A stretch of DNA of 38,672 nt from Pseudolabrys sp. Root1462 (GCF_001426945.1 NZ_LMFS01000001.1:1477061-1515732), one strand, 5' to 3'. Positions 26,874-34,752 are shown, counted from the stretch's first letter. Numbers and translations are program-made. Notes: generated by a model from the sequence alone, not told the origin.

Positions 26874-26921
26874 TCACAAAACTATATGGGACTCGTTGTT
26901 GTCGTCAACAACAGATAGTGG
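26874..26921 (-). promoter_or_regulatory. nrdJ promoter overlapped by two NrdR-box-like sites
   Basis: On the minus strand TTGACG (26903-26908) and TATAGT (26881-26886) are 16 bases apart, a good sigma-70 promoter. CCACTATCTGTTGTTG (26906-26921) and CCATATAGTTTTGTGA (26874-26889) resemble the NrdR consensus ACACwATATwTTGTGT, the first more closely. Their starts are 32 bases apart, about three helical turns, the normal spacing of paired NrdR boxes. NrdR is the dATP/ATP-sensing repressor of nrd genes. The boxes cover the -35 and -10, fitting repression. A perfect palindrome GTTGTTG/CAACAAC (26896-26912) sits between them. Confidence 0.6.
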
Positions 26922-27523
26922 GTACGGGTAACTAAATCCCTAAGTCTTGTGGCAGGTCGGTGAAAAACGAGGATAACGTCCGGTGAAGCCGCGGGCAGTA
27001 TGACCCTTAAGCCCGGAGCGGAAAGCCCGTTTTTTTTGGTCCCCGGCCTGGGTTTTGATGCCTAGGGGGGTGAAGAAAAAATGACGAAAAATGGGGCTTA
27101 CCGACAACCCACAGCTTCTTTTGCCGGCCGGCCGGGACGGGGATAAACGCGGGACAAATCCGGAGGAACCGGCCCGGGAGTCCCTGATTCTCGTTTTGAG
27201 GTCAGCCGGTTAGCCTGTGGGTGATCGGCGGCCGCGAGCGGGATGAAGTGTCCCACCCCTGTTGATCACGCAACAGGTTGTGTCCTTGAGACTTTGCAAA
27301 GGAATCGCGCCGGGCAAAGGCGGGCGCCTGAAACGAAGAAAGCGGGCCCGCATGGAGCCCGCCTTCTCATTTCCCGGCACTGTCATCTCGTTTTCAGCGG
27401 AATGCCCAAACAACAGCGGCATTGCTGAATTCGCAGGCACCATAACTCCAGATTCTGGGCAAAGGCAATGGCGAGCGGTGCGCGACCATTGTGGCGGAAA
27501 TGGATTGTCGCCATGATTGTCTA
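26922..27523. other. Gene-poor region upstream of nrdJ
   Basis: About 600 bp with no credible coding frame. It holds an eight-T run at 27029-27036 preceded by CCGC-GGGC ... GCCC-GGA-GCGG, which could be an imperfect plus-strand terminator, a perfect seven-base hairpin CCTGTTG/CAACAGG (27258-27277) and a six-base hairpin GCGGGC/GCCCGC (27342-27362). Upstream promoters for nrdJ end near 26921. I see no tRNA, known RNA, repeat array or insertion-sequence ends. Confidence 0.4.
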
Positions 27524-28135
27524 ATGGAAACAATTATCAAACACCTGATCGGTGAATTGAGCATCATCGCTCAGGCGCCCGTCACCTTTTTGGCCGCACT
27601 ACTTGTGGCGGGCGCAGTGATCTGGTGGGCGATGGATTGGCGCTATAGCGGCATCGTCGCGAACCGCGACTCCGAAATTAGTAGTCTGAAGATACAGCGC
27701 GACGAATATAAGGATAAGGCGGGTGGCGCTTCTCCGGATGAAATGAAAAAGAAGCTCGATGATTTGGCCGAAATGACCAAGTTCACCGTCGGAGCTAAGT
27801 GGCGTTCGCTGACGCCCAAAGAAACCACAGCTCTTCAACAGAAATTCGCAGCCATACCGCCGAAGCGGATACAGGTAATGTACACAAATTACCGAGGAAA
27901 AGATCTAGCTCAATCCTTTGCCGATATTTTGAAAGCGTCTGGATGGACTGACATTCATTTCAGTGAAGGCGGTGGCCTCGGAACTGGAGTTTCGACTGGG
28001 CGCGGCAACGGGACGGCCAGGGCTCTGAAGGAGGCAATCGAAGCCTCGACGGACTTTAAAGTTGGCTCATTCGGACCGGACGAACCCGAATATCCAAACG
28101 CCTATTTTATTGCTGTCGGAATTAATACGAACTAA
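27524..28135 (+). CDS. Membrane-anchored hypothetical protein with coiled coil
   Basis: 203 residues. One membrane helix at about 17-36 (VTFLAALLVAGAVIWWAMDW), then a likely short coiled coil (SEISSLKIQRDEYKDK ... KKKLDDLAEM) and a soluble C-terminal domain with predicted alternating strands and helices (IQVMYTNYRGKDLAQSFADI, WTDIHFSEGGGL). No catalytic motif or named family is recognised. Base composition is clearly lower in GC and codons are more AT-rich (many AAA, GAT, ATT) than in neighbours, a sign of transfer. In-frame starts also exist at 27491 (GTG) and 27500 (ATG); none has a well-placed ribosome site. Similar anchored proteins occur sporadically across proteobacteria. Confidence 0.65.
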   Translation: METIIKHLIGELSIIAQAPVTFLAALLVAGAVIWWAMDWRYSGIVANRDSEISSLKIQRDEYKDKAGGASPDEMKKKLDDLAEMTKFTVGAKWRSLTPKETTALQQKFAAIPPKRIQVMYTNYRGKDLAQSFADILKASGWTDIHFSEGGGLGTGVSTGRGNGTARALKEAIEASTDFKVGSFGPDEPEYPNAYFIAVGINTN

Positions 28136-28202
28136 TTCCATTCTTGTCTGCGGCTCGCGATTAATCAAAATTTGCCGCTTTCTCTGACCCAAAGGGGTTA
28201 GC

Positions 28203-28310
28203 TCAAGCTCCCCGCATTGCGGCAGGCTCCAGCACCACATCAGCCCGCCGGCGCGGCAGGGCCTCGGGGTGCCCGCGCTGCAGGAAATCGACGAGCTTCT
28301 CGCGCGGCGC
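28203..28310 (-). pseudogene. Remnant duplicate of the mscS 3' end
   Basis: Minus-strand translation reads REKLVDFLQRGHPEALPRRR then ADVVLEPA before a stop, nearly the same as REKLIDFLQREHPEALPRKR / ADLVLERA at the end of the mechanosensitive channel gene at 28825-29934. Plus-strand bases 28239-28305 and 28870-28936 align without gaps with 57 of 67 identical by my count. Nothing upstream of REKL matches the channel. It is therefore a decayed fragment in the same orientation as the intact gene, separated from it by the arr gene. Confidence 0.75.
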
Positions 28311-28418
28311 CAAGCGCCTTTGCCGGAGGAAGACTGCAAAGTCCTCCTCAAAATTGACGGTATTCCTCCATAACGCCGATACGGATTGCCGCTTTTGCCG
28401 TTCAAGGAGCTTTGGTCG

Positions 28419-28835
28419 ATGTCCGCCGCAGCCGGTGTATTTTCGCAGTCGTATTTCCACGGGACGAAAGCCAACCTGCGGCCCGGCGACTTCATTGTCG
28501 TCGGCCGTGCGTCGAATTTCGCGAAGGAGCGGCCGCTGTCATGGGTCTACTTATCGAGCACGCTCGATGCGGCGATCTGGGGCGCCGAGCTCGCCGCCGG
28601 TAGCGAACCGGGAAGAATCTATGTCGTAGAGCCCACCGGGCCGGTCTTCGACGATCCCAATCTGACCGACAAAAAATTTCCCGGCAATCCGACGCTATCC
28701 TATCGCTCGCGGGAGCCGCTCCGGATCATAGCGGAGGTGACCAACTGGCAAGGGCATTCCCCGGACCAGTTGAAGGCGATGAAGGAGGGCCTTGCTCGTC
28801 TGGAGCGGGATGGCGGCCGGCACATCATCGACTGA
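28419..28835 (+). CDS. arr: Rifamycin ADP-ribosyltransferase (Arr family)
   Basis: 138 residues, the normal Arr length. Arr enzymes transfer ADP-ribose from NAD+ to the C23 hydroxyl of rifamycins, inactivating them. The catalytic/NAD-binding set of mycobacterial Arr (His19, Tyr49, Asp84) is matched with a constant offset as H14 (FHGTKANL), Y44 (WVYLSSTLDAAIWGAELA) and D79 (EPTGPVFDDPN). The conserved FPGNPTLSYRSREPLRI and HSPDQLKAM also fit. ATG at 28419 has AAGGAG nine bases upstream. The gene converges with mscS and overlaps its 3' end by 11 bases. Chromosomal arr homologues in environmental bacteria may have other native substrates. Confidence 0.92.
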   Translation: MSAAAGVFSQSYFHGTKANLRPGDFIVVGRASNFAKERPLSWVYLSSTLDAAIWGAELAAGSEPGRIYVVEPTGPVFDDPNLTDKKFPGNPTLSYRSREPLRIIAEVTNWQGHSPDQLKAMKEGLARLERDGGRHIID

Positions 28836-29934
28836 CATGGCCGCCGTGGCTTGCCCGCTCGAGCACGAGATCGGCCCGCTTGCGCGGCAGCGCTTCGGGA
28901 TGCTCACGCTGCAGGAAGTCGATGAGCTTCTCGCGCACTTCGCAGCGCAGGTCGAAGGCCTTGCCGGCCGAGCCGGCGCTGATCAGGCAACGCAACTCCA
29001 TCGTTTCGTCCTTGCAGTCGGTGACCTGGAGATTGACCACCTGACCGTCCCAGTTCGGCGATGCCTTGGCGATGTCCGCGAGCTTGTCGCGAATGGCGGC
29101 GACCGGCGCGCGATAGTCGACATAGAACATGGCGACGCCGATCAGAGCCGAGTTCTCGCGCGTCCAGTTCTGGAACGGCTTCTCGATGAAATAGGTCAGC
29201 GGCACGATCAGCCGCCGCCAGTCCCAGAGTTTGACGACCACATACGTCGAGGTGATTTCCTCAACGGTGCCCCATTCGTTTTCGACGACGACGGCGTCGT
29301 CGAGCCGGATCGGCTGGGTCATGGCGATCTGCACGCCGGCGAACAGGTTGGACAGCACGGACCGCGCGGCAAGACCGGCGACCAGGCCGGCGACGCCCGC
29401 CGAAGCAAACAGACTGACGCCGTACTGGCGCACCGGCTCGAACGTCATCAGTGCGGCACCGATGGTGACGAGGATGATCAGGACGTCGATGGTGCGCATC
29501 AGGACGCGCACTTGGGTGTAGTGCTTGCGCGCCAGCAGATTGTCTTCGGTGTCGATGCGGAATTGCAGCAAGTAGAGATCGGCGGCGATCTTCAAGGCGG
29601 TCAGCGCGCCCCAGCCGATCATGGCGATGACGGCGATCAGCAGGCATCGGCCGATCCAGGCCGCGGTGTTCGCATCGAACGGCGCGACCGGTACCGCGAT
29701 GATGAGGGCCAGGATGACGAGGCCGAGGCGGGTGACGCCGCGCATCCGCTGCACCATGGCGATGACGTAGGGAAAGCGCGTCGCCAAGCTCATGCGCAGG
29801 AGGCGCCGCGCCGTCTTGTGCAGCGATAGCGCGATGGTGACGGCGAGGGCGACGATGACCATCGCCACCAATTGGCTGGGAAGCCAGGCGAGCCACTGCG
29901 CGACGGTCGATAGTGCGGATCTGATCGAATCCAT
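28825..29934 (-). CDS. MscS-family mechanosensitive ion channel
   Basis: 369 residues. Four N-terminal membrane helices, then the pore helix with the Gly/Ala pattern GVAGLVAGLAARSVLSNLFAG that lines MscS channels, followed by the beta domain (IRLDDAVVVENEWGTVEEITSTYVVVKLWDWRRLIVP) and a C-terminal alpha/beta domain. Such channels open on membrane tension to release solutes in hypo-osmotic shock; small members of this type may have other gating roles. The 3' end overlaps the convergent arr gene by 11 bases, and a degenerate copy of the last ~30 codons lies beyond arr. Confidence 0.93.
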   Translation of the reverse strand: MDSIRSALSTVAQWLAWLPSQLVAMVIVALAVTIALSLHKTARRLLRMSLATRFPYVIAMVQRMRGVTRLGLVILALIIAVPVAPFDANTAAWIGRCLLIAVIAMIGWGALTALKIAADLYLLQFRIDTEDNLLARKHYTQVRVLMRTIDVLIILVTIGAALMTFEPVRQYGVSLFASAGVAGLVAGLAARSVLSNLFAGVQIAMTQPIRLDDAVVVENEWGTVEEITSTYVVVKLWDWRRLIVPLTYFIEKPFQNWTRENSALIGVAMFYVDYRAPVAAIRDKLADIAKASPNWDGQVVNLQVTDCKDETMELRCLISAGSAGKAFDLRCEVREKLIDFLQREHPEALPRKRADLVLERASHGGHVSR

Positions 29935-30052
29935 GAGCGATTTCAGCTCTCAATAGTGCGGGAAAATGGGTGTTTGGGCGCTTCGCGTGCGCTGGACATG
30001 GGGGCGGTGAGGTGGCACAACGCGCCGGTCGCAACGGAAATGCGCATCGGCG

Positions 30053-30463
30053 ATGAAAAGTTTCCTGCTTAAAATCTTCACTTGGTGGAACTCGTCCACC
30101 TTCGGCACCGATCTGTGGACCTGGCTCCATGGCGAGAAAGTCGGCACCGACGAATTCGGCAATACCTATTACCGGACCCGCGGCGGCAAGGTGGACAAGC
30201 GGCTGCTCTTCGAGCGCCGATGGGTGATCTACAGCGGCTACGCCGAGGCGAGCACGATCCCGCCGTCCTGGCATGGCTGGATGCATCACACCGTCGATGT
30301 GCCACCGACCGATGAAGTCTACACGCCGCGCGAATGGCAGAAGCCGCACCGGCCGAATCTGACCGGCACCCCGGGCGCCTACCGCCCGCAGGGCTCGACG
30401 CTGGCCGCAAACCGCCGTCCGAAGGCAACCGGCGATTACAAGGCGTGGTCGCCGGACGCCTGA
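30053..30463 (+). CDS. NDUFA12-family complex I accessory subunit
   Basis: 136 residues. Belongs to the NDUFA12 (B17.2) family: the signature region VGTDEFGNTYYRTR, then RRWVIYSGYAEASTIPPSWHGWMHH and YTPREWQKPHRPNLTGTPGAYRP is intact. In alphaproteobacteria this is one of the few supernumerary subunits shared with mitochondrial complex I and sits peripherally on the hydrophilic arm; in mitochondria it takes part in late assembly. The nuo genes themselves are not in the window. It is divergent from mscS and lies upstream of the DUF2155 gene, a neighbourhood seen in relatives. Confidence 0.94.
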   Translation: MKSFLLKIFTWWNSSTFGTDLWTWLHGEKVGTDEFGNTYYRTRGGKVDKRLLFERRWVIYSGYAEASTIPPSWHGWMHHTVDVPPTDEVYTPREWQKPHRPNLTGTPGAYRPQGSTLAANRRPKATGDYKAWSPDA

Positions 30464-30912
30464 GCGTTCGACGCGACTCGCGATCAACCGCTTTCCTTTG
30501 CCGCTGTCGTCATCGGCGGCCAGCCATTAGTCGCCCGATCGTCTCCAGCGAAGACGGCCGCTCGTCCAATGATGAAGCGGTAGCGGCTCCAGAAGCGCCG
30601 GCCGACTGCGTCGGCTCCGCCTAACTTCATCCACTGCCTCTCCACTGGATATCCACAGGGTTTTCCACAGCGTCGCGTCGCGTCAGAGCCTTGGCGCGAC
30701 GGAGAATTTCGGGCTGTCCACAGCAGGCGCACGGACAGGCTGGCTGGTCCTGCCGCGGGTGTGGGGAGGGCTGTCGGGGCCGGCCATTTACCCGGCCCGG
30801 GGCGGCGGAAACCGCCCTTCCGCCGCCGCATTCACCGTGTTAACCGGACCACTTATGGCGCCTGCGAATCCGCACGCGCGGCGGCCTGAGAAACCCCTAA
30901 CAAGCGACGTCC
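30464..30912. other. Intergenic region with three TCCACA boxes, upstream of the DUF2155 gene
   Basis: About 450 bp without a credible gene. It holds three same-strand 9-mers close to the DnaA box TTATNCACA: ATATCCACA (30649-30657), TTTTCCACA (30661-30669) and CTGTCCACA (30714-30722). The rest is GC-rich with no clear promoter. It presumably carries the promoter of the downstream DUF2155 gene. Confidence 0.4.
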
Positions 30913-31917
30913 ATGGCCTGGCTTCGGCTTCCAGCGATAGCGATCATGGTGCTGCTCGGGGCCGCTCCGGCAGCCGCCCAGTTCAGCAATATCTTCAGCG
31001 ATCCGCCACCGCCGCGTCCGCCGGGTAATGTGCCGCGAGGCCAGCCGGCGCAGCCGCCTTATGTCGCCCCGGCCGATGTCGATCGTGGCCGGAATATCCA
31101 GAGCGGCGCCACCGCCACGCAATCCGGTAACTGGGTCAATCCCGACCTGCCGCCGGCGCAGCCGCTGCCGGCGCCGATGAACCTGCCGCCGTCGAGTCGG
31201 CCGGGCCGCGGCGGCATCCAGTCGAACGAACTGGCGCCGCCGCCAGGCGCGGCGCCGTCGCAGGATCTGACACCGATGACGCCGGTCGCACCCAATGCGC
31301 CGGCCGGCCAGCAGCCGCAGAACAACGTGACCACCAATCCGGCCCAGCCGTTGCCCGGCCTGCCGCCGGGGGTTCGTCAGCCGCCCGGTACGCCACAGCC
31401 GCAACAGCCGGCCGATGCCGCTGCCCAGCCGGGCGATGAAGTGGTGGTCGAACCGCCGCCGCAGCGGATCGCCAATCCGACCGCGATCTTCGCCGGCCTC
31501 GACAAGATTACCGGACGCATCACCAAGTTCGATGTCGCCATCAACGAGACAGTGCAGTTCGGCGCGCTGCGCGTGACGCCGCGTGTTTGCTACTCACGGC
31601 CGCCGACCGAAACGCCGAACACGGATTCCTTCGTGCAGGTGGACGAGGTGACGCTCAACGGCGAGATCAAACGCATCTTTTCCGGCTGGATGTTCGCGGC
31701 CAGCCCCGGTCTGCACGGCATCGAGCATCCGATCTATGACGTGTGGCTGACGGAGTGCAAAGGCGGCACCAACCCGAACGTCGCCGATGCCGCCGAACCG
31801 CAGCCCGAGGCGAAGAAGCCGCCGCCACGGACGCCGGCGCAACGGCCGCAGCGTCCGGCACAAGCGCCGGCGCAAGGGCGCCCGCTGCCGTCCGGTACGT
31901 TCCAGCCATTGCGCTAA
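30913..31917 (+). CDS. Exported proline-rich DUF2155-domain protein
   Basis: 334 residues. A signal peptide (LRLPAIAIMVLLGAAPAAAQ, cleavage after AAA) exports it. Residues about 25-180 are Pro/Gln/Ala-rich and likely disordered. The DUF2155 domain follows at about 190-285: ITGRITKFDVAINETVQFGA, RVCYSRPPTETPNTDSFVQV and IFSGWMFAASPGLHGIEHPI, with the conserved cysteine pair RVCYS and TECKGG that could form a disulfide. A Pro-rich tail ends the protein. The function of this periplasmic family is unknown. It converges with aat; the combination with NDUFA12 and aat is a familiar rhizobial neighbourhood. Confidence 0.88.
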   Translation: MAWLRLPAIAIMVLLGAAPAAAQFSNIFSDPPPPRPPGNVPRGQPAQPPYVAPADVDRGRNIQSGATATQSGNWVNPDLPPAQPLPAPMNLPPSSRPGRGGIQSNELAPPPGAAPSQDLTPMTPVAPNAPAGQQPQNNVTTNPAQPLPGLPPGVRQPPGTPQPQQPADAAAQPGDEVVVEPPPQRIANPTAIFAGLDKITGRITKFDVAINETVQFGALRVTPRVCYSRPPTETPNTDSFVQVDEVTLNGEIKRIFSGWMFAASPGLHGIEHPIYDVWLTECKGGTNPNVADAAEPQPEAKKPPPRTPAQRPQRPAQAPAQGRPLPSGTFQPLR

Positions 31918-31938
31918 GGTTCTTGAAAGCCTCTGGAC

Positions 31939-32613
31939 TCAATCGCTGTCCAGAATCGCCAGGGCTTCGTCGCCGCTTACCGGTGGCTCGGTCCGCAGCG
32001 CGAAGAAATCGGCCTCGCCCGTGAGGGCTTCTTCCAGCATGCGTTGATAGCGTTTCTTCGGCACTTCGACGGCGCCGAAGGTGCGCAGATGTTCAGTGAC
32101 GTATTGGGTGTCGCACAAGGTGAAGCCACCGGCCTTCAGCCGCGCCATCAGATGCACCAGCGCGACTTTCGACGCATCACGCGCGCGGTGAAACATGCTC
32201 TCGCCGAAGTAGGCGCGGCCGAGCGAGACGCCGTAGAGGCCGCCGACCAGCGCGTCGCCGTCATAGACCTCGACGGTGTGGCAATGGCCGCGATCAAACA
32301 GGCCGCGATAGAGTTTGCGGATGCGCCTATTGATCCAGGTGCGATCGCGGTCGGTCGCCGGTGCCGCGCAGCCATCAATGACGCCGTCGAAATCGCGGTC
32401 GACATGGACGGTGAAGGGAGTGGTGCGCACGGTGCGGGCGAGGCGCGCCGGCACGTGGAACCCGGTGAGCGGCAGGATGCCGCGGTGTTCCGGTTCGATC
32501 CAATATAGCGCCGGATCGTCGGCATTCTCGGCCATCGGAAAGATGCCGCAGGCATAGGCCTTGAGCAGCACGTCCGGGGTGATCTCGAAGTGGGTGGTGT
32601 CGCGGCCAGCCAT
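31939..32613 (-). CDS. aat: Leucyl/phenylalanyl-tRNA-protein transferase
   Basis: 224 residues. Transfers Leu or Phe from aminoacyl-tRNA to proteins with N-terminal Lys or Arg, creating an N-degron for ClpS-ClpAP. Family signatures are intact: [14 protein letters not shown] near the N-terminus, [16 protein letters not shown], the [29 protein letters not shown] stretch in the GNAT-like core, and [18 protein letters not shown] near the end. clpS and clpA are in the same window, about 21 kb away. It is divergent from a single-domain response regulator and not next to accC, its usual neighbour in relatives. Confidence 0.95.
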   Translation of the reverse strand: MAGRDTTHFEITPDVLLKAYACGIFPMAENADDPALYWIEPEHRGILPLTGFHVPARLARTVRTTPFTVHVDRDFDGVIDGCAAPATDRDRTWINRRIRKLYRGLFDRGHCHTVEVYDGDALVGGLYGVSLGRAYFGESMFHRARDASKVALVHLMARLKAGGFTLCDTQYVTEHLRTFGAVEVPKKRYQRMLEEALTGEADFFALRTEPPVSGDEALAILDSD

Positions 32614-32787
32614 CGGCGCGAATCTTAGCGCGCCGGGCGCCCCCGCGCCACGGTAACGCCTCGCTAACCATAGTCATTTGAATTTTAAGTAGTTTGAACG
32701 ATTTTCCCGCGTTGGCGTTGACCTGCCAACGCACGGTTGAGTCGGAACCCGGGCCGCGACTTCGCAGACATGCCGATGAGATTCATC

Positions 32788-33168
32788 ATGCCGGACCTGC
32801 CAGAACCTACCCATGTGCTGCTGGTCGAAGACGAAGAACTGATCAGCATGCTGGTGGCCGACGAACTGCGCGACCGCGGTTTTGCCGTGGAAGAGGTCGC
32901 CACCGGCGAAGAAGCGTTGCGCCATCTGCGCAGCGGCGCCCCGGTCGACATCATTTTCACCGACGTGAATCTGCCGGGCGACATCGATGGTGCCGAACTG
33001 GCCGAGTTGGCGCGGCAAATGCGGCCCGACCTGCCGATTCTTTATGCATCGGGACGTTATGCGGAGTTCGGCCTCAAGGGCATGGTGACCCGCTCGCTGT
33101 TCGTGCCGAAGCCTTATAGCCCCGCGGAAGTCTGCACGCTGATCGAGCGGATGTCGGCAAGGCTGTAA
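32788..33168 (+). CDS. Single-domain response regulator
   Basis: 126 residues, one receiver domain with no output. Acidic pocket E14-D15-E16, phosphoacceptor D59 in IIFTDVNLPG, and the switch positions near ILYASGR and FVPKPYSP are present; the usual T/S switch residue is Ser in YASGR. ATG at 32788 is preferred because the receiver fold begins soon after it; in-frame ATGs at 32770 and 32776 are alternatives. It converges with the REC-HWE kinase gene (12 bases between stops) and is divergent from aat. It may receive phosphate from the neighbouring kinases. Confidence 0.88.
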   Translation: MPDLPEPTHVLLVEDEELISMLVADELRDRGFAVEEVATGEEALRHLRSGAPVDIIFTDVNLPGDIDGAELAELARQMRPDLPILYASGRYAEFGLKGMVTRSLFVPKPYSPAEVCTLIERMSARL

Positions 33169-33179
33169 TACGGCAGCGG

Positions 33180-34292
33180 TCAGGCGGCCGGCTTTGCCGC
33201 CGCGGCGTTGGCAACCGGCGCCCCAAACAAATCGAAGCCGACGGTGACGCGCGTGCCGCTTGGGCTGCTGTCGTGGTCGATGCGGGCGTGCAACTTGTCG
33301 CCCATGGCATGGACGATGCGCTGGCCGAGGCCGGTCGAGGTCGCCTTCGAGTGCGCGGCGGCGCCAAAAGAATTGCCGACCCCGTCGTCTTCGACGCTGA
33401 GCAGGCCGCGGTTGTCGCCGTCGCGGCGCAGCACCACGCGGATCGCGCCTTTCTTGTCCTCGGGGTAGGCGTATTTCAGCGCGTTGGTGACGAGCTCGTT
33501 GACGATCATGCCGAGAGCCACGGCGTGATCCGGCGCTGCCGCCATCGGCTCGGCGTGCAGCGTCAATTGCGCCAAGGCGCCGCCTTCGGCGGCCGTGGAG
33601 CGACGCAGATCCTCGACCAGCGCCTCGAGGTAGAGATCGACCGCGACCGACTGCACATCGTCCGAGGTGTAGAGGCGGCGATGCACTTGCGCTACCGCCA
33701 TGACGCGGCCGGTGGCATCGCTGAGCGCTTCCTTGACCTCGGCGTTGCCGGCGGCGTTGGACTGGATGGTGAGCAGCGACGCGATGAGCTGGAGGCTGTT
33801 GCCGACGCGGTGGTTGACCTCGCGCATCAGCAGCGCGCGTTCGGCGGCCAAGGCCTCGAAGCGATCGCGCGCGGCGCGGACTTCGGCTTCGGCGGCTTCC
33901 TTGGCGCGCCGCGTGCGCATGGCGTCCGAAGCGGCGTGGAACGAGGCCTTGAGCAGGTAGGTGAATTCCCCCTGGACGTCCTTCACGACATAGTCGAAGG
34001 CGCCGGCTTTAAGCGCGGCGACCGCCATGCGCGAGTCCTGCGCGCCGGTGACGACAATGACCGGCGGATGGTTGGGCATCTCGTTGATGCGCTCGGTCAG
34101 GTCGATGCCGCCGAGACCGGGCATGTACAGATCGACTGCGACGATGTCGAAGTCCTGGTGCTCGCTGAGCAGCCTCAGGCCCGTCTCGCCATCCCCGGCG
34201 GTGACCACGTCAATGCCTTCGCGCCCCAGGCTGCGCTTGACCAGTGCACACAACCCGGCGTCGTCGTCGACGTAGAGAACCTTGCGCGGCAT
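33180..34292 (-). CDS. Hybrid protein: receiver domain plus HisKA_2/HWE histidine kinase
   Basis: 370 residues, soluble. Receiver domain at about 1-125 with acceptor D54 (IVAVDLYMPG), then a helical linker (120-150), a HisKA_2-type dimerisation domain with phosphorylatable H161 in REVNHRVGNSLQLIASLL, and a HATPase domain with N-box IVNELVTNALKYA (N265, N270) and VEDDGVGN. The receiver is N-terminal, so the kinase is the output of a signal that arrives by phosphate. Kinases of this class feed the general stress response (PhyR) or other branched relays in alphaproteobacteria. It starts seven bases after the preceding response-regulator gene, so it is the third gene of a three-gene operon. Confidence 0.92.
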   Translation of the reverse strand: MPRKVLYVDDDAGLCALVKRSLGREGIDVVTAGDGETGLRLLSEHQDFDIVAVDLYMPGLGGIDLTERINEMPNHPPVIVVTGAQDSRMAVAALKAGAFDYVVKDVQGEFTYLLKASFHAASDAMRTRRAKEAAEAEVRAARDRFEALAAERALLMREVNHRVGNSLQLIASLLTIQSNAAGNAEVKEALSDATGRVMAVAQVHRRLYTSDDVQSVAVDLYLEALVEDLRRSTAAEGGALAQLTLHAEPMAAAPDHAVALGMIVNELVTNALKYAYPEDKKGAIRVVLRRDGDNRGLLSVEDDGVGNSFGAAAHSKATSTGLGQRIVHAMGDKLHARIDHDSSPSGTRVTVGFDLFGAPVANAAAAKPAA

Positions 34293-34299
34293 GGATGGC

Positions 34300-34752
34300 T
34301 TAATCAGGTGAGGGGACCTGGATAACGGAGAAGAACAAACCTAGCTGGCGGATGGCGTTGGCGAAGTTGTCGTAGTTCACCGGCTTGGTGATATAGACGT
34401 TGCAGCCGAGGTCGTAGCAGCGCTGGATCTCGACGGCGTCGTCGGTGGTGGTCAGCACCACTACGGGCACGCGCTTGAGATGCTCGTTCGACTTGATGCG
34501 CCCGAGGATTTCGACGCCGGTCATGTCCGGCAGGTTGAGGTCGAGCAGCACCAGCAGCGGCTTGCCCTTGCTGGTGAGGCCGGAGCCGTCCCCGCCGAAC
34601 AGATAGGTGACGGCATCGGTGCCGTTGCTGAACGGGGTAATCGGATTGTTGACGCCGGCGCGGCGGATATTCTTTTCGATCAGACGAGCGTGGCCGCCAT
34701 CGTCTTCGATCATGACGATCTCGACGGGAAGCTCCGACATACGGCTATTCAC
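34300..34752 (-). CDS. Rcp1-like response regulator
   Basis: 150 residues, one receiver domain. The inserted loop between beta-2 and beta-3 (AVTYLFGGDGSGLTSKGK) and the start EIVMIEDDGGHARLIEKNIRRAG are typical of the Rcp1 subfamily that partners phytochrome-like and CHASE3 kinases. The acceptor is the Asp in LVLLDLNLPDMTG; VVLTTTDD and YITKPVNY are the switch positions. GTG at 34752 overlaps the upstream kinase stop as GTGA and has AGGAG six bases upstream, so it is preferred over ATG at 34740. Translational coupling fits a kinase-regulator pair. Confidence 0.9.
   Translation of the reverse strand: MNSRMSELPVEIVMIEDDGGHARLIEKNIRRAGVNNPITPFSNGTDAVTYLFGGDGSGLTSKGKPLLVLLDLNLPDMTGVEILGRIKSNEHLKRVPVVVLTTTDDAVEIQRCYDLGCNVYITKPVNYDNFANAIRQLGLFFSVIQVPSPD

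Noticed and set aside
26584-27060. tmRNA, RNase P RNA, SRP RNA or 6S RNA in the structured region upstream of nrdJ
   Set aside because: I looked for an ANDNYA-type tag reading frame, a TTCGA T-loop, the GAGGAAAGTCC core and the SRP GGTCAGGTCCGGAAGGAAGC core, and saw none on either strand.
32663-32690. CTAACCAT ... TTTTAAG as a CtrA site between aat and the response regulator
   Set aside because: Matches only part of TTAACCAT and the spacing to the second half does not fit.
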